Positions 40,534 through 49,234 of a stretch of 64,000 nt of DNA are shown here, piece by piece. The position numbers and the translations under genes were made by a program. A model generated the notes under the pieces. It searched no databases, was not told the DNA's origin, and saw only the letters and a list, made by a program, of their open reading frames with translations. The DNA comes from Pseudomonas putida (lineage in GTDB: Bacteria; Pseudomonadota; Gammaproteobacteria; Pseudomonadales; Pseudomonadaceae), in contig NZ_JANHLC010000003.1 in assembly GCF_028682395.1 (NCBI RefSeq), positions 248,001 to 312,000 of the forward strand, in the 5' to 3' direction. Each line of letters starts with the position of its first letter. Positions within the stretch are counted from its first letter, which is position 1.

Positions 40534-42021
40534 ATGAGCCAAGTCCCCCTGCTGCCCCAGGTGCGCGCGTTTCTGGATCGCGCGCACGGCCACTTTATCG
40601 ACGGGCACTACCAGACCCTGGCCGATGCCCGGCTGATCCCCATCGTCAACCCGGCCGATGGCCAGGTCCTCGCCCACGTGCAGGCGGCCAATAGCGCGCA
40701 GATCGACGCCGCGGTCGCCGCCGCGCGCAACGCCTTCAAGGGCAGTTGGGCACAGACCTCGCCGTATCAACGCGGCGTGGTCCTCAACCGCCTTGCCGAC
40801 CTGATCGAAGCCCACGGTGAAGAACTGGCCCAGCTGGAGACCCTGTGCTCGGGCAAGTCGATTCACCTGTCGCGGATGTTCGAAGTCGGGCAAAGCGCGA
40901 TCTTCCTGCGCTACTACGCCGGCTGGGCCACCAAGATCAATGGCGAGACCATGACCCCATCCTTCCCCTCGATGGCCGGCGAGCAGTACACCGCCTTTAC
41001 CCGCCGCGAACCAGTGGGCGTGGTGGCCGGGATTGTGCCGTGGAATTTCTCGGTCATGATCGGCGTGTGGAAAATCGCCGCCGCCCTGGTCACCGGCTGC
41101 ACCCTGGTGCTCAAGCCCAGCGAGTTCACCCCGCTGACCCTGCTGCGCCTGGCCGAACTGGCCCTGGAAGCCGGCGTGCCGGCCGGGGTGCTGAACGTGC
41201 TCAACGGCACCGGCGAAGTCGGCGCCGCGCTGATCGAACACCCGGCCGTGGCCAAGGTGTCGTTTACCGGCTCGGTACCCACCGGGCTCAAGGTCGGCCA
41301 AAGCGCCATGGCGGCCAACCTGACCCGCGTGACCCTGGAACTGGGCGGCAAGAATGCCGCCGTGCTGCTGCCCGATGTCGATCTGGACGCGGCCATCGGC
41401 GGCCTGGTCCAAACCGGGTTTGTCCACCAGGGCCAGGTCTGCGCCGCACCCGAGCGGGTCTATGTGCATCGCTCGCGCCTGGAAGAAACCCTGGAGAAAT
41501 TTGCCGGGGCCCTGCAGGGCTTGAACATCGGTTCGCCACTGGACGAAAGCGTGCAGTTCGGCCCGCTGGCCAACCAGCCGCAGTTCGAAAAAATGCAGCA
41601 ATTCTTCGCCCTGGCCCGGGCCAATAACCGGATCGCCTGCGGCGGCCAGGTCATCGACGGTCCCGGCTATTTTGTCCAGCCCACCGTCGTGCTCGCCAAT
41701 GGCCCGCAGGACCGTCTGCTCCACGAAGAAACCTTCGGTCCACTGTTGTGCATCCTGCCCTACGATGATGAAGCCGAACTGCCGGGGCTGGTCAACGATT
41801 CGCCGTTCGGCCTGACGGCCAGCGTCTGGACCAACGATCTGTCCAAGGCCCTACGCCTGATCCCGCAGATCGAGGCGGGCACCGTCTACGTGAATATGCA
41901 CACCTTTCTCGATCCCAGCGTGCCCTTTGGCGGGATCAAGGCCTCGGGCACCGGCCGTGAATTCGGCAGCGCCTTTATCGACGATTACACCGAACTCAAG
42001 TCGGTGATGATCCGCTACTGA
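40534..42021 (+). CDS. NAD(P)-dependent aldehyde dehydrogenase, phenylacetaldehyde dehydrogenase-like
   Basis: 495 residues from ATG 40534 with GGAG eight bases upstream. Catalytic residues are Glu269 (VTLELGGKNA) and Cys303 (HQGQVCAAPERV); the cofactor loop FTGSVPTG is at about 244. The closest family is FeaB-type phenylacetaldehyde dehydrogenases (LRYYAGWATKINGETMTPSF). It completes the alcohol-aldehyde-acid sequence started by the GMC enzyme. A FeaR-like regulator follows, in keeping with aromatic aldehyde use. A strong terminator lies after the stop. Confidence 0.88.
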   Translation: MSQVPLLPQVRAFLDRAHGHFIDGHYQTLADARLIPIVNPADGQVLAHVQAANSAQIDAAVAAARNAFKGSWAQTSPYQRGVVLNRLADLIEAHGEELAQLETLCSGKSIHLSRMFEVGQSAIFLRYYAGWATKINGETMTPSFPSMAGEQYTAFTRREPVGVVAGIVPWNFSVMIGVWKIAAALVTGCTLVLKPSEFTPLTLLRLAELALEAGVPAGVLNVLNGTGEVGAALIEHPAVAKVSFTGSVPTGLKVGQSAMAANLTRVTLELGGKNAAVLLPDVDLDAAIGGLVQTGFVHQGQVCAAPERVYVHRSRLEETLEKFAGALQGLNIGSPLDESVQFGPLANQPQFEKMQQFFALARANNRIACGGQVIDGPGYFVQPTVVLANGPQDRLLHEETFGPLLCILPYDDEAELPGLVNDSPFGLTASVWTNDLSKALRLIPQIEAGTVYVNMHTFLDPSVPFGGIKASGTGREFGSAFIDDYTELKSVMIRY

Positions 42022-42034
42022 GTGCCCGCCTGAA

Positions 42035-42070
42035 GGGCCGGTTCGGCGCTGCCGGACCGGCCCTTTTTTT
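42035..42070 (+). terminator. terminator after the aldehyde dehydrogenase gene
   Basis: GGGCCGGT (42035-42042) pairs with ACCGGCCC (42056-42063), with an inner GC-rich loop, followed by eight T residues. Confidence 0.9.
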
Positions 42071-42223
42071 TGCCGAAAATCCGCCGACCGATAATCGCCC
42101 GCATCCCTTGCCAGCTTTAAGGAGTCGGCCCGAAAAATGCTTGAATATTCCACTAAATAAAGCGTGTGCAGAAACACCCCACCTGCGCACCAAAAACACC
42201 CTGGTGATGACACGAGGTGCCCC

Positions 42224-43141
42224 GTGAGCGTGCAGTTTCAACACGATTTCGACCATTGGAACCAATCCGTCCAGGCCGTCTGCGGGCGCTTCGTGACCCG
42301 GCGGGCACAGCGGGACGAGACCTTTATCGGCGATATCCTGCACCACGATTTCGGTGGCCTGAATGTCGCTGATATCCATATCAACGCCAGCTCGATCCGC
42401 CGCGAACGGGGTAACAGCGACCGCGGCGACGACCAGTTCTACTTTCTGGTCATGCAACGCCATGGCGTGATGGCGATTGATCGTGGCACGGAGCAGTTCA
42501 TCCTCAACAGCGGCGAAATTGCCCTGCTCGATTCGGCCCAGGCGTTCGAGATGCGCCCCCAAGGGCTGGTCAACCAATTGTCGGTGCACCTGAACCGCGA
42601 GGCGGTCGACCGCATCCTGCCTGTGGCCGCGCAGCGCTTTGGCAAACTCGACCAGGACGGCCTGAGCGGCCGCATTCTCAAGGGCCTGCTGCAACAGATC
42701 GCCGCCAGCGACACCGGCTTGCCCAGTAATGGTCAACATGGCGAGGCCTTGCGCGATGCACTGATCACCCTGTTGCAACCGAGCCTGCTGGGCGGCAGAT
42801 TGCCTCAGGAAGATCGCTCACTGCGCCGCCAGGCCGAGCGGATGATCAACGACGCCCTGCCCGACGCTCCCACGCCCATCGAACTGGCGGCTCGCTTGAA
42901 TGTGTCGGTGCGCCAGTTGTATCGCCAGTTCGAAGCCGATGGCATTTGCCGTTACATCCAGCGCCAGCGCCTGGAGCGCAGTGCCCGCGAACTTCGTGAC
43001 GCGCGTAGCGCGACGCTGCAGATCACCACCATTGCCTACAACTGGGGCTTTACCGACTCGGCGCACTTCTCACGGTTGTTCAAGCAGCACTACGGCGTCT
43101 CACCCAAGTCCTACCGAGAGCAGGCGCTGCTGCGCGATTGA
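42224..43141 (+). CDS. AraC-family regulator, FeaR type
   Basis: 305 residues. The start is taken at GTG 42224, which has GAGG six bases upstream; the open frame to 42164 has no site. The C-terminal AraC double HTH is intact (AARLNVSVRQLYRQFEADGI; TIAYNWGFTDSAHFSRLFKQ; YGVSPKSYRE). The N-terminal part resembles the AraC-binding-like domain of FeaR/NphR regulators (QFYFLVMQRHGVMAIDRG). It most likely activates the GMC-SphA-ALDH genes upstream in response to the alcohol or amine substrate. Confidence 0.85.
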   Translation: MSVQFQHDFDHWNQSVQAVCGRFVTRRAQRDETFIGDILHHDFGGLNVADIHINASSIRRERGNSDRGDDQFYFLVMQRHGVMAIDRGTEQFILNSGEIALLDSAQAFEMRPQGLVNQLSVHLNREAVDRILPVAAQRFGKLDQDGLSGRILKGLLQQIAASDTGLPSNGQHGEALRDALITLLQPSLLGGRLPQEDRSLRRQAERMINDALPDAPTPIELAARLNVSVRQLYRQFEADGICRYIQRQRLERSARELRDARSATLQITTIAYNWGFTDSAHFSRLFKQHYGVSPKSYREQALLRD

Positions 43142-43231
43142 GATTGGCTAATCCATCCCCCGCATCAACGCCGCCTGCTATTGCCCTTGAGTGCTCGGGT
43201 TCATGCCCAACTTCACGGCCCTGCAAAGAAC

Positions 43232-43258
43232 CCGTCCGGCAGCCTTGCTGCCGAACGG
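43232..43258. terminator. bidirectional terminator between regulator and iron operon
   Basis: CCGTCCGGCAGC and GCTGCCGAACGG pair over 12 bp with one mismatch/wobble around a 3-base loop. It lies between two convergent genes; on the minus strand GGGTTCTTTG follows. Confidence 0.7.
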
Positions 43259-43280
43259 ACACACCGACAAAAACTGGCAG

Positions 43281-44012
43281 CTATTCAATGGCGAAGAGCA
43301 GGTTGGCGCTGGCTTCATAACGGCGACTGCGCGCATCCGTTTCGTCAACATGATGACTGCTACGCACCACCCAGAATCCCGCACCCTCCAGGGCCAAGCT
43401 GGCGATGCCCTGGGCATCGGTCTCGGCCACCACCCGTGGGCGGTCCGGGCTGAGCGCCTGCACTTTGCCCACCAGCGGTTTACCGTCGAATAGCACCTGC
43501 ACACGCAGGCTGCCCGCGCCTTTCAACTCGGCCGGATTGTCCAGCGCGACGACTTCCAGGCGGTCGCCGCTGGTGGCCGCAAAGCCTTGGTCGCCGCGCT
43601 TGAGATTGACCAGGGCCTTGGAGAAGGCTTCGATGCGCAGGGTCTTGGCCGGGTCTTGGGTTTGCTCGCCCTTCTCGATGGCGCGATAACGCGGGGCTGC
43701 CTTGGCCATCACCAGCAACGTGCCCGCTGGCGCACGGATTTCACCCTCCAGGGTTTTGTCGGCGCTATCGGCCTTGAGTTCGACGACCGACAGCTTGCCG
43801 TCGGCCAGCACTCGCACCTCAACCTCATCGACCTTGAGCAGGCGCTCGCTGCTAAAGAGTCTTTCGGTCATCAGTACCGCCAACTGCACCGGCTCGCCAG
43901 CGGCAACCCGGGCCTCGGCGGGCTTGACTACAAAGGTATGGGCCTGGGCCAACAACGGGGCCAACAGGGCGACAGTCACAACCATGGGCTTGATCAAGCG
44001 GCTCTCCTTCAC
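43281..44012 (-). CDS. DUF4198 periplasmic protein of an iron-uptake operon
   Basis: 243 residues with a signal peptide (LIKPMVVTVALLAPLLAQA). The body begins HTFVVKPAEARVAAGEPVQL, as usual for DUF4198 proteins, which have carbohydrate-binding-like beta sandwiches and are thought to bind metals or ligands in the periplasm. It is the last gene of the TonB receptor operon and overlaps the DUF3325 gene by four bases. Exact role unknown. Confidence 0.82.
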   Translation of the reverse strand: MKESRLIKPMVVTVALLAPLLAQAHTFVVKPAEARVAAGEPVQLAVLMTERLFSSERLLKVDEVEVRVLADGKLSVVELKADSADKTLEGEIRAPAGTLLVMAKAAPRYRAIEKGEQTQDPAKTLRIEAFSKALVNLKRGDQGFAATSGDRLEVVALDNPAELKGAGSLRVQVLFDGKPLVGKVQALSPDRPRVVAETDAQGIASLALEGAGFWVVRSSHHVDETDARSRRYEASANLLFAIE

Positions 44013-44332
44013 AGCAGCAATAACGACAAGGTCAGCGACGGCGCGCCCAGGGCCAGCGGCACGATCAGTCGCGGTTTATAGGTCAGCAACAGCATTTGCA
44101 CCGTGGCCGCGAGGCCCAGCAGGGCCGTCCACATGGCCAGGCCCACCGAAGGACCCAACGCTTGCACAGCAGGGGTAATGGCCACGGCCAGCAACAGCCA
44201 GCCCAACAGGCGCGAGGCCCGGCATCGGGCTGATGTCGGCCGGTTCTCGAACACGTGCGTGTAATGACGCTCGGTCCCCAGACACAGCGCGCTAAAGCCA
44301 CTGAAACACAGCGCCAGGCTGAACCAGATCAT
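44009..44332 (-). CDS. DUF3325 membrane protein
   Basis: 107 residues from ATG 44332; the longer open frame lies inside the preceding gene. Three or four hydrophobic helices (MIWFSLALCFSGFSALCL; LLGWLLLAVAITPAVQAL; AMWTALLGLAATVQMLLL) around an ERHYTHVF motif. DUF3325 proteins occur only in siderophore-receptor operons with PepSY proteins. Overlaps both neighbours by four bases. Confidence 0.8.
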   Translation of the reverse strand: MIWFSLALCFSGFSALCLGTERHYTHVFENRPTSARCRASRLLGWLLLAVAITPAVQALGPSVGLAMWTALLGLAATVQMLLLTYKPRLIVPLALGAPSLTLSLLLL

Positions 44333-45939
44333 GCCGCACGCTCCTGGCGGGCAACCTGCGGGCGAGGCGCGCGTTGCGGTCGTTGCAGCGGTTGATGGCG
44401 CTTGAGTTTCCAGGCCGCATAACCCAGCACCAGCGCACTGGCCAACAGGGTCAGGTCCATGCCCGCCAGCAGCCATTGGCCACGGACGAGGCTGGCCAGT
44501 AAATGACTGTGCTCAAGGCCAGCACTGAACAGTGGCAGGCAGGCGAACAGCGCCGCGCCGACCCAGAGCTGGTCGAGCCAAGCCTGTTTATGACGGCGAA
44601 ACAGCGGGTGAATCAGACACAGCAACCAGGCGATAAAAAAGCTACGGATCTCCCAGTCCGTGCGTTGGGCCATGCCCACCGGCAACAGCCGATTGGCCCA
44701 GAAGTACACGGCAATCGCCACGGGCAGGCCGGCTATGGTGCCGACATTGAGCACCTCCACCAGCCGATGCCCCAGGGGCGTGCGCCCGGTTTTCTGCCGC
44801 TCGGGCAGGCGCTTGACCACCCAGAGCACCAACCCCGTGGCAATCATCGCCGTGCCCAGCCAGCCGGCGATAAAAAACACCCAGCGCAGCGGCGCACCGG
44901 CAAAGCGGATCAGGTGCAGGCTGGTCAAGACGTTATAGATTGCATTGGTCGTGCTGATCGCCGGGCTGGGCGGCGCCTCGATAAGCGCCCCCGTGACCCC
45001 GTTAAAGCGCAGACGCTCGCTGTTACCGCGGTCGATCAGGCTGTCGCCACCGCGCTCGCGCAATTCGATCACGGCATTGGCCAGGCCCGGATGGCTCACG
45101 CTGATCGAGCCGATACCACGAGGCCAGCGCTGCTCGGCCTGAGCCAGCAAGGGCGCGAAGTCGGTCAGCGGCGCTGCTTCCTGGGGCTGACGTCGTTCAC
45201 CACCACCGGGCGGCGCCCCGCGGCCACCCCGACCGCCACTCTCGGCAAAGAACTGCTGGGTGTCACCGCGATAGGCGCTCCCCACGCCCCAAGGCATCAA
45301 CATAAACATCAGCAGCAGCAGACCGCTGTAGGTAATCATGAAATGAAACGGCAGCGACAGCACCGCCGTGGCGTTGTGCGCGTCCAGCCAGGAGCGCTGG
45401 CCCTTGCGTGGGCGGAAGGTAAAGAAGTCCTTGAAGATTTTCTTATGGGTGATCACTCCGCTGACCAACGCCACCAGCATCACCATGGTCGCCGCGCCAA
45501 CTATCCAGCGGGCGATCAGGCGCGGCATGCCGTACAGCTCGAAATGGAAACGATAGAGAAAACCGCCGCCACGGGTTTCACGCACCGGCAGGGGCTCGGC
45601 AGTGCCGGCATCCAGGGTGGCCCGCTGCCCGCCGCCCTTAGCGAACGGCTGGCCCTGGTCGAACCATTGCACCTGCACCGCCGCGTTGCGCTCGCCGGGC
45701 AGAGTGGCACTCCATTGCGCCGCATTCGGCGCCAGGCTCGGCATCTTTTCGGCGATGCGTTGGGCGGTCTGGCTGTCCGGTACGGAGGCATGTTGCTCGG
45801 GCTTCATCCAGAAGCTGATTTCTTCCTGGAAGAAACTCAAGGTCCCGGTCAGAAACACCGCATAGAGCAACCAGCCCAGTAACAGGCCGGTCCAGGTGTG
45901 CAGCCAGGCATTGGCCTGACGAAAACCGAGGGCCTTCAT
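44329..45939 (-). CDS. PepSY-associated membrane protein (ferric reductase-like)
   Basis: 536 residues from ATG 45939 (MKALGFRQANAWLHTWTGLL), the conserved start. PepSY-TM proteins have four main helices and periplasmic PepSY domains; recent work links the family to reductive iron release from siderophores in the periplasm. Helices include LLLGWLLYAVFLTGTLSF, WIVGAATMVMLVALVSGVIT and FHFMITYSGLLLLMFMLMPW. A low-complexity stretch GGRGGRGAPPGGGERRQ occurs near residue 240. ATGA overlaps tie it to both neighbours in the receptor operon. Confidence 0.87.
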   Translation of the reverse strand: MKALGFRQANAWLHTWTGLLLGWLLYAVFLTGTLSFFQEEISFWMKPEQHASVPDSQTAQRIAEKMPSLAPNAAQWSATLPGERNAAVQVQWFDQGQPFAKGGGQRATLDAGTAEPLPVRETRGGGFLYRFHFELYGMPRLIARWIVGAATMVMLVALVSGVITHKKIFKDFFTFRPRKGQRSWLDAHNATAVLSLPFHFMITYSGLLLLMFMLMPWGVGSAYRGDTQQFFAESGGRGGRGAPPGGGERRQPQEAAPLTDFAPLLAQAEQRWPRGIGSISVSHPGLANAVIELRERGGDSLIDRGNSERLRFNGVTGALIEAPPSPAISTTNAIYNVLTSLHLIRFAGAPLRWVFFIAGWLGTAMIATGLVLWVVKRLPERQKTGRTPLGHRLVEVLNVGTIAGLPVAIAVYFWANRLLPVGMAQRTDWEIRSFFIAWLLCLIHPLFRRHKQAWLDQLWVGAALFACLPLFSAGLEHSHLLASLVRGQWLLAGMDLTLLASALVLGYAAWKLKRHQPLQRPQRAPRPQVARQERAA

Positions 45940-46241
45940 TGCAGCGCTTCCCTGATCAGTAGATGGGTCGCTGGCAGCGCAGCGCACATCAGCGCCACCC
46001 ACCAGGCGCGGGCCACACTGGCGGCGGCAAAGGCCCAGATGGCCATGGCGCAATACAACACAAAGGCGAGCATGGTCGCGCCCATCACAGCCTGCGGGCG
46101 CGGTCCCGGCAGCGCTACGCTCAGGCTCGCCGCCGCCAGCGCGGCAAAGGCATAGCCGCCCAGAATCGCCAGCACCGCGCGGGCGGCGACCGCTGCCGGC
46201 AGGCGGGACCGCTCTGGCGAACGGTCGAGGGTTTGCTTCAT
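45936..46241 (-). CDS. DUF3649 membrane protein
   Basis: 101 residues from ATG 46241 (MKQTLDRSPERSRLPAAVAA). Three hydrophobic helices (VLAILGGYAFAALAAASLSV; AVMGATMLAFVLYCAMAIWA; WWVALMCAALPATHLLI). DUF3649 proteins accompany PepSY and DUF3325 proteins in iron-uptake operons. It overlaps the PepSY gene by four bases and lies 32 bases after the receptor gene. Confidence 0.82.
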   Translation of the reverse strand: MKQTLDRSPERSRLPAAVAARAVLAILGGYAFAALAAASLSVALPGPRPQAVMGATMLAFVLYCAMAIWAFAAASVARAWWVALMCAALPATHLLIREALQ

Positions 46242-46273
46242 GGGTTTACCCCCGGCGCGCACGCCGCTGCGAA

Positions 46274-48370
46274 TCAGAACGTGTAGTTGGCCTTGACCCA
46301 GAAACGCCGGCCGTCTTCGGCATAGGAGTAGTCAGTGTCGACCTCCTTTTCGCGCACTTTATTGGTCAGGTTGTAGCCCACCAGGCTCAGCGTCAGCTCG
46401 GGCGTGGCCTGCCAGGTGGTACCGATATCGACGGTGGTGATGGCCTGGGTATTTTCGATCACCGAGCCGCCCTTGCCCCACTGAATGCTGGTTTCCTCGC
46501 CGCGATAGCTGGTGGTCGCAAAGCTGCTCAGCGACTCCAGAATCTGCCAGTCGAGGGTCAGGCTGCCCGAGTGCATGGGCGTGGCCACCAGCGGCTGGCC
46601 ATCGGACAAGGGATAACCAAAACCGAGAATCGTGGTGTCGCCTTCGACACTGGAGTCCAGGTAGGTGTACTGGCCCTTGAGCTTCAGACGCTCGTTGAAG
46701 CGGTAGCCCGCTGCCGTTTCCACGCCGCGCACGGTGGCGCCGGAGATGTTGAAGTAGGTGCTGTAGATACGGCCAGTGATCGGGTCCGGCGGCACGGGCG
46801 TGCCATCGGGGTAATACAGCTGGCGCGTACCGGTATTGGCGATCTTGTTCTCGTAGTCGGTATCGAACAGCGTGATGTTGGCGCTGAACGGACCACCGGC
46901 GTCGTAGTACAGGCCGATCTCGCGGTTTTCGCTTTTCTCCGGCTTCAGGTCCGGGTTACCCCAGGTGTTGGCGCCACCGCGTTGCGGCAGGCCGATGGCC
47001 GGGTTGATCTGGGTGATGTCCGGCGACTTGAAGCCACGCGCCACGCCGCCCTTGAGCGTCCAGTCGGAGCTGAGATGCCAGACCCCATAGAATCGTGGAG
47101 TCCAGTGCCGACCGAAGAATTCGTTGTCATCCAGGCGGATGCCGGCGGTCAGGCTGAAGGTGTCGGTCACGCTCCACTCGTTTTCGGCGAACAGGGATTT
47201 CTCCGTCACCGACGTGCCGATGCCATTGCCCTCGGGGCTGGCGAAATAGCCGTCGGTCTCAAGCTCGTCCTTCTTCCACTGCGCGCCGGCGACCAACATA
47301 TGACGGTCGAACGGCAAGCTGATCTTGCCCTCGAACACCGTATTGGTGACTTCGGGGGTAACCTGCTGGCTGGCGGTCTGGATATCGCTTTCGCGCACAG
47401 CCTCCTCGCGGTACAGGCTCAGGTCGGTGGTACCGAAATCCCAGTTGCCGGTATGGGCCAGCGTGTAGCTATCGCGGGTGTACTGGTTGTTGTTCTTGGC
47501 GGTGTTGGGCGCCAGGGTCTTGCCCGGGGTGTTCCAGAACTCCTGCTCGGTGCGGCTGGCTTCGAACATGAATTCCTGTTGCTCGTCAGGGGTCAGCCAC
47601 AAGCGCGCGGTGCCGGTCTGGCGGTCGGACTTGGAGAAGCCGTCGAAAATCCGGTCCTCCTGGCGCTGTTTGTCAAAGCCCCACAACTGGATGCCCAGGC
47701 GATCCTGGACCAGAGGGCCGGACAGGTAGGCGTCCATCTGCGTGCTGTCGCCCGCCCGGGACGTGTCCTGGAAGGTATGGTCGGCGGAGATCGAGCCGGA
47801 CCACTGGGTGGCCACCTTGCGCGTGATCACGTTGATCACCCCGCCCATGGCTTCGGAGCCATAGAGGGTCGACATCGGCCCACGTACCACTTCAATACGG
47901 TCGATGGCTTCGACCGGTGGAATCCAGTTCATGCCCAGGGCTTCGGAGGTACCGCCCTTGAGCGTGACCTGGCTGGTGTTCTGCCGACGACCGTCGACCA
48001 GGATCAGCACATGGCTGGACTCCATGCCACGGATCGAAATCGAGCCCTTGTCGCCGCCGATGATGCTCACGCCTTCGACGTTGCGCACCGCATCGGCCAG
48101 GGAACGGAACTGCTTGGTTTCCAACTCTTCGCGGGTAATCACCGACACGCTGGCCGGCGCATCGCGCACGTCCTGGCTAAAGCCCGAGGCCGTGACTACG
48201 GTCGAACCGATCTCCATCGGCGCGCTGGCCGCGACGGTCGAAGGTTCTTCTTTTTCATCGGCCTGGGCCGTACCAAAGGTCAGGCCCAGGCTGACCAGAG
48301 CCGTGGCCACGGCCAGTGGGTGGCGAACAAAGAGCGAGGAATAAACGGTGCCGCGACAGTGCCGGTTCAT
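46274..48370 (-). CDS. TonB-dependent siderophore/ferric receptor (CirA/FepA-like)
   Basis: 698 residues from ATG 48370 (MNRHCRGTVYSS); ATG 48397 is less likely. The signal peptide ends near GTAQA. A TonB box-like STVVTASGF is followed by a plug domain (DAPASVSVITREELETKQF; SSHVLILVDGRRQN; STLYGSEAMGGVINVITRK) and a 22-strand barrel ending in FWVKANYTF. It imports a ferric complex; the ligand cannot be told. The divergent two-component system probably regulates it. A weak Fur-like site (11 of 19 by eye, around 48478-48496) lies upstream. Confidence 0.88.
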   Translation of the reverse strand: MNRHCRGTVYSSLFVRHPLAVATALVSLGLTFGTAQADEKEEPSTVAASAPMEIGSTVVTASGFSQDVRDAPASVSVITREELETKQFRSLADAVRNVEGVSIIGGDKGSISIRGMESSHVLILVDGRRQNTSQVTLKGGTSEALGMNWIPPVEAIDRIEVVRGPMSTLYGSEAMGGVINVITRKVATQWSGSISADHTFQDTSRAGDSTQMDAYLSGPLVQDRLGIQLWGFDKQRQEDRIFDGFSKSDRQTGTARLWLTPDEQQEFMFEASRTEQEFWNTPGKTLAPNTAKNNNQYTRDSYTLAHTGNWDFGTTDLSLYREEAVRESDIQTASQQVTPEVTNTVFEGKISLPFDRHMLVAGAQWKKDELETDGYFASPEGNGIGTSVTEKSLFAENEWSVTDTFSLTAGIRLDDNEFFGRHWTPRFYGVWHLSSDWTLKGGVARGFKSPDITQINPAIGLPQRGGANTWGNPDLKPEKSENREIGLYYDAGGPFSANITLFDTDYENKIANTGTRQLYYPDGTPVPPDPITGRIYSTYFNISGATVRGVETAAGYRFNERLKLKGQYTYLDSSVEGDTTILGFGYPLSDGQPLVATPMHSGSLTLDWQILESLSSFATTSYRGEETSIQWGKGGSVIENTQAITTVDIGTTWQATPELTLSLVGYNLTNKVREKEVDTDYSYAEDGRRFWVKANYTF

Positions 48371-48544
48371 AAACAGCGTTCCCAGGATTTCTTGCAATAC
48401 TGCAAATCAAAATAATAAGCTGTATCAATTGCTTCTTTAGGCCTGCATGGTGCCAGCCAAAGCTGACCAGAACCTGACGAGATGCAAATCATTCGCTTTA
48501 AGCGCCGGTTGGGCGCCTCCGTTTTCCTGCGTGGATCGATCTGA

Positions 48545-49234
48545 ATGAAAGTGCTGGTTGTCGAGGATCACCGGGCGCTGCGCGGTTTGCTGATCGATCA
48601 TCTGGCCCAGGCCGGGTTTGCCGTGGATGCCGCCGACAGTGGCCAGGCCGCCCAGGCCCTGCTGGAACTGGGCAGTTATGACGCCATGCTGCTTGATCTC
48701 GGCCTGCCGGACATGGACGGCATGGACCTGCTGGGCAAGCGCCGGGGCACCGTCAACGCCGACCTGCCGTGCATCATCCTCACCGCCCGCGATGCCTTGG
48801 ACAGCCGTATCGCGGGGCTCAATGCCGGGGCCGACGACTACCTCCTCAAGCCCTTCGACATGCTCGAACTGGAGGCCCGTCTACGCGCCGTGCTACGGCG
48901 CCCCGGCAGCCGCATAAACACCCAGTTGCGCTGCGCCAACCTGGTGTTTGAGCCGGACACCCGACACCTGAGCGTTGACGCCCACCCGGACGTCGTGGTG
49001 CTGGCCCGCCGCGAAGCCATGCTGCTCGAAGAGTTGCTGCGCATCGCCCCACGCATCGTGATCAAGGAGCGGCTGGAGGAGCGCCTCTATGCCTTCAACG
49101 AGCCAGTCACACCCAACGCCATAGAAGCCCTGGTCTCGCGTCTGCGCCGCAAACTGGCGGGAATCGGCGCCCACTGCCGCATCGATACCGTGCGCGGGCT
49201 CGGCTATCGGCTGCTAGAGATCGACCATGGCTAG
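48545..49234 (+). CDS. OmpR-family response regulator
   Basis: 229 residues: receiver domain with acidic pocket VVEDHRAL, phosphorylated Asp51 (MLLDLGLPDMDG) and Lys in YLLKPFDM, followed by a winged helix (RIDTVRGLGYRLLEID at the end). It overlaps its sensor kinase gene by eight bases and is divergent from the TonB receptor operon with 174 bp between, so it most likely controls that operon, as PfeR does for PfeA. This is inference from position. Confidence 0.9.
   Translation: MKVLVVEDHRALRGLLIDHLAQAGFAVDAADSGQAAQALLELGSYDAMLLDLGLPDMDGMDLLGKRRGTVNADLPCIILTARDALDSRIAGLNAGADDYLLKPFDMLELEARLRAVLRRPGSRINTQLRCANLVFEPDTRHLSVDAHPDVVVLARREAMLLEELLRIAPRIVIKERLEERLYAFNEPVTPNAIEALVSRLRRKLAGIGAHCRIDTVRGLGYRLLEIDHG

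Noticed and set aside
48478..48496. Fur box upstream of the TonB receptor
   Set aside because: Only about 11 of 19 positions agree with the Fur consensus by eye. The operon is probably iron-regulated, but this site is too weak to list as a feature.
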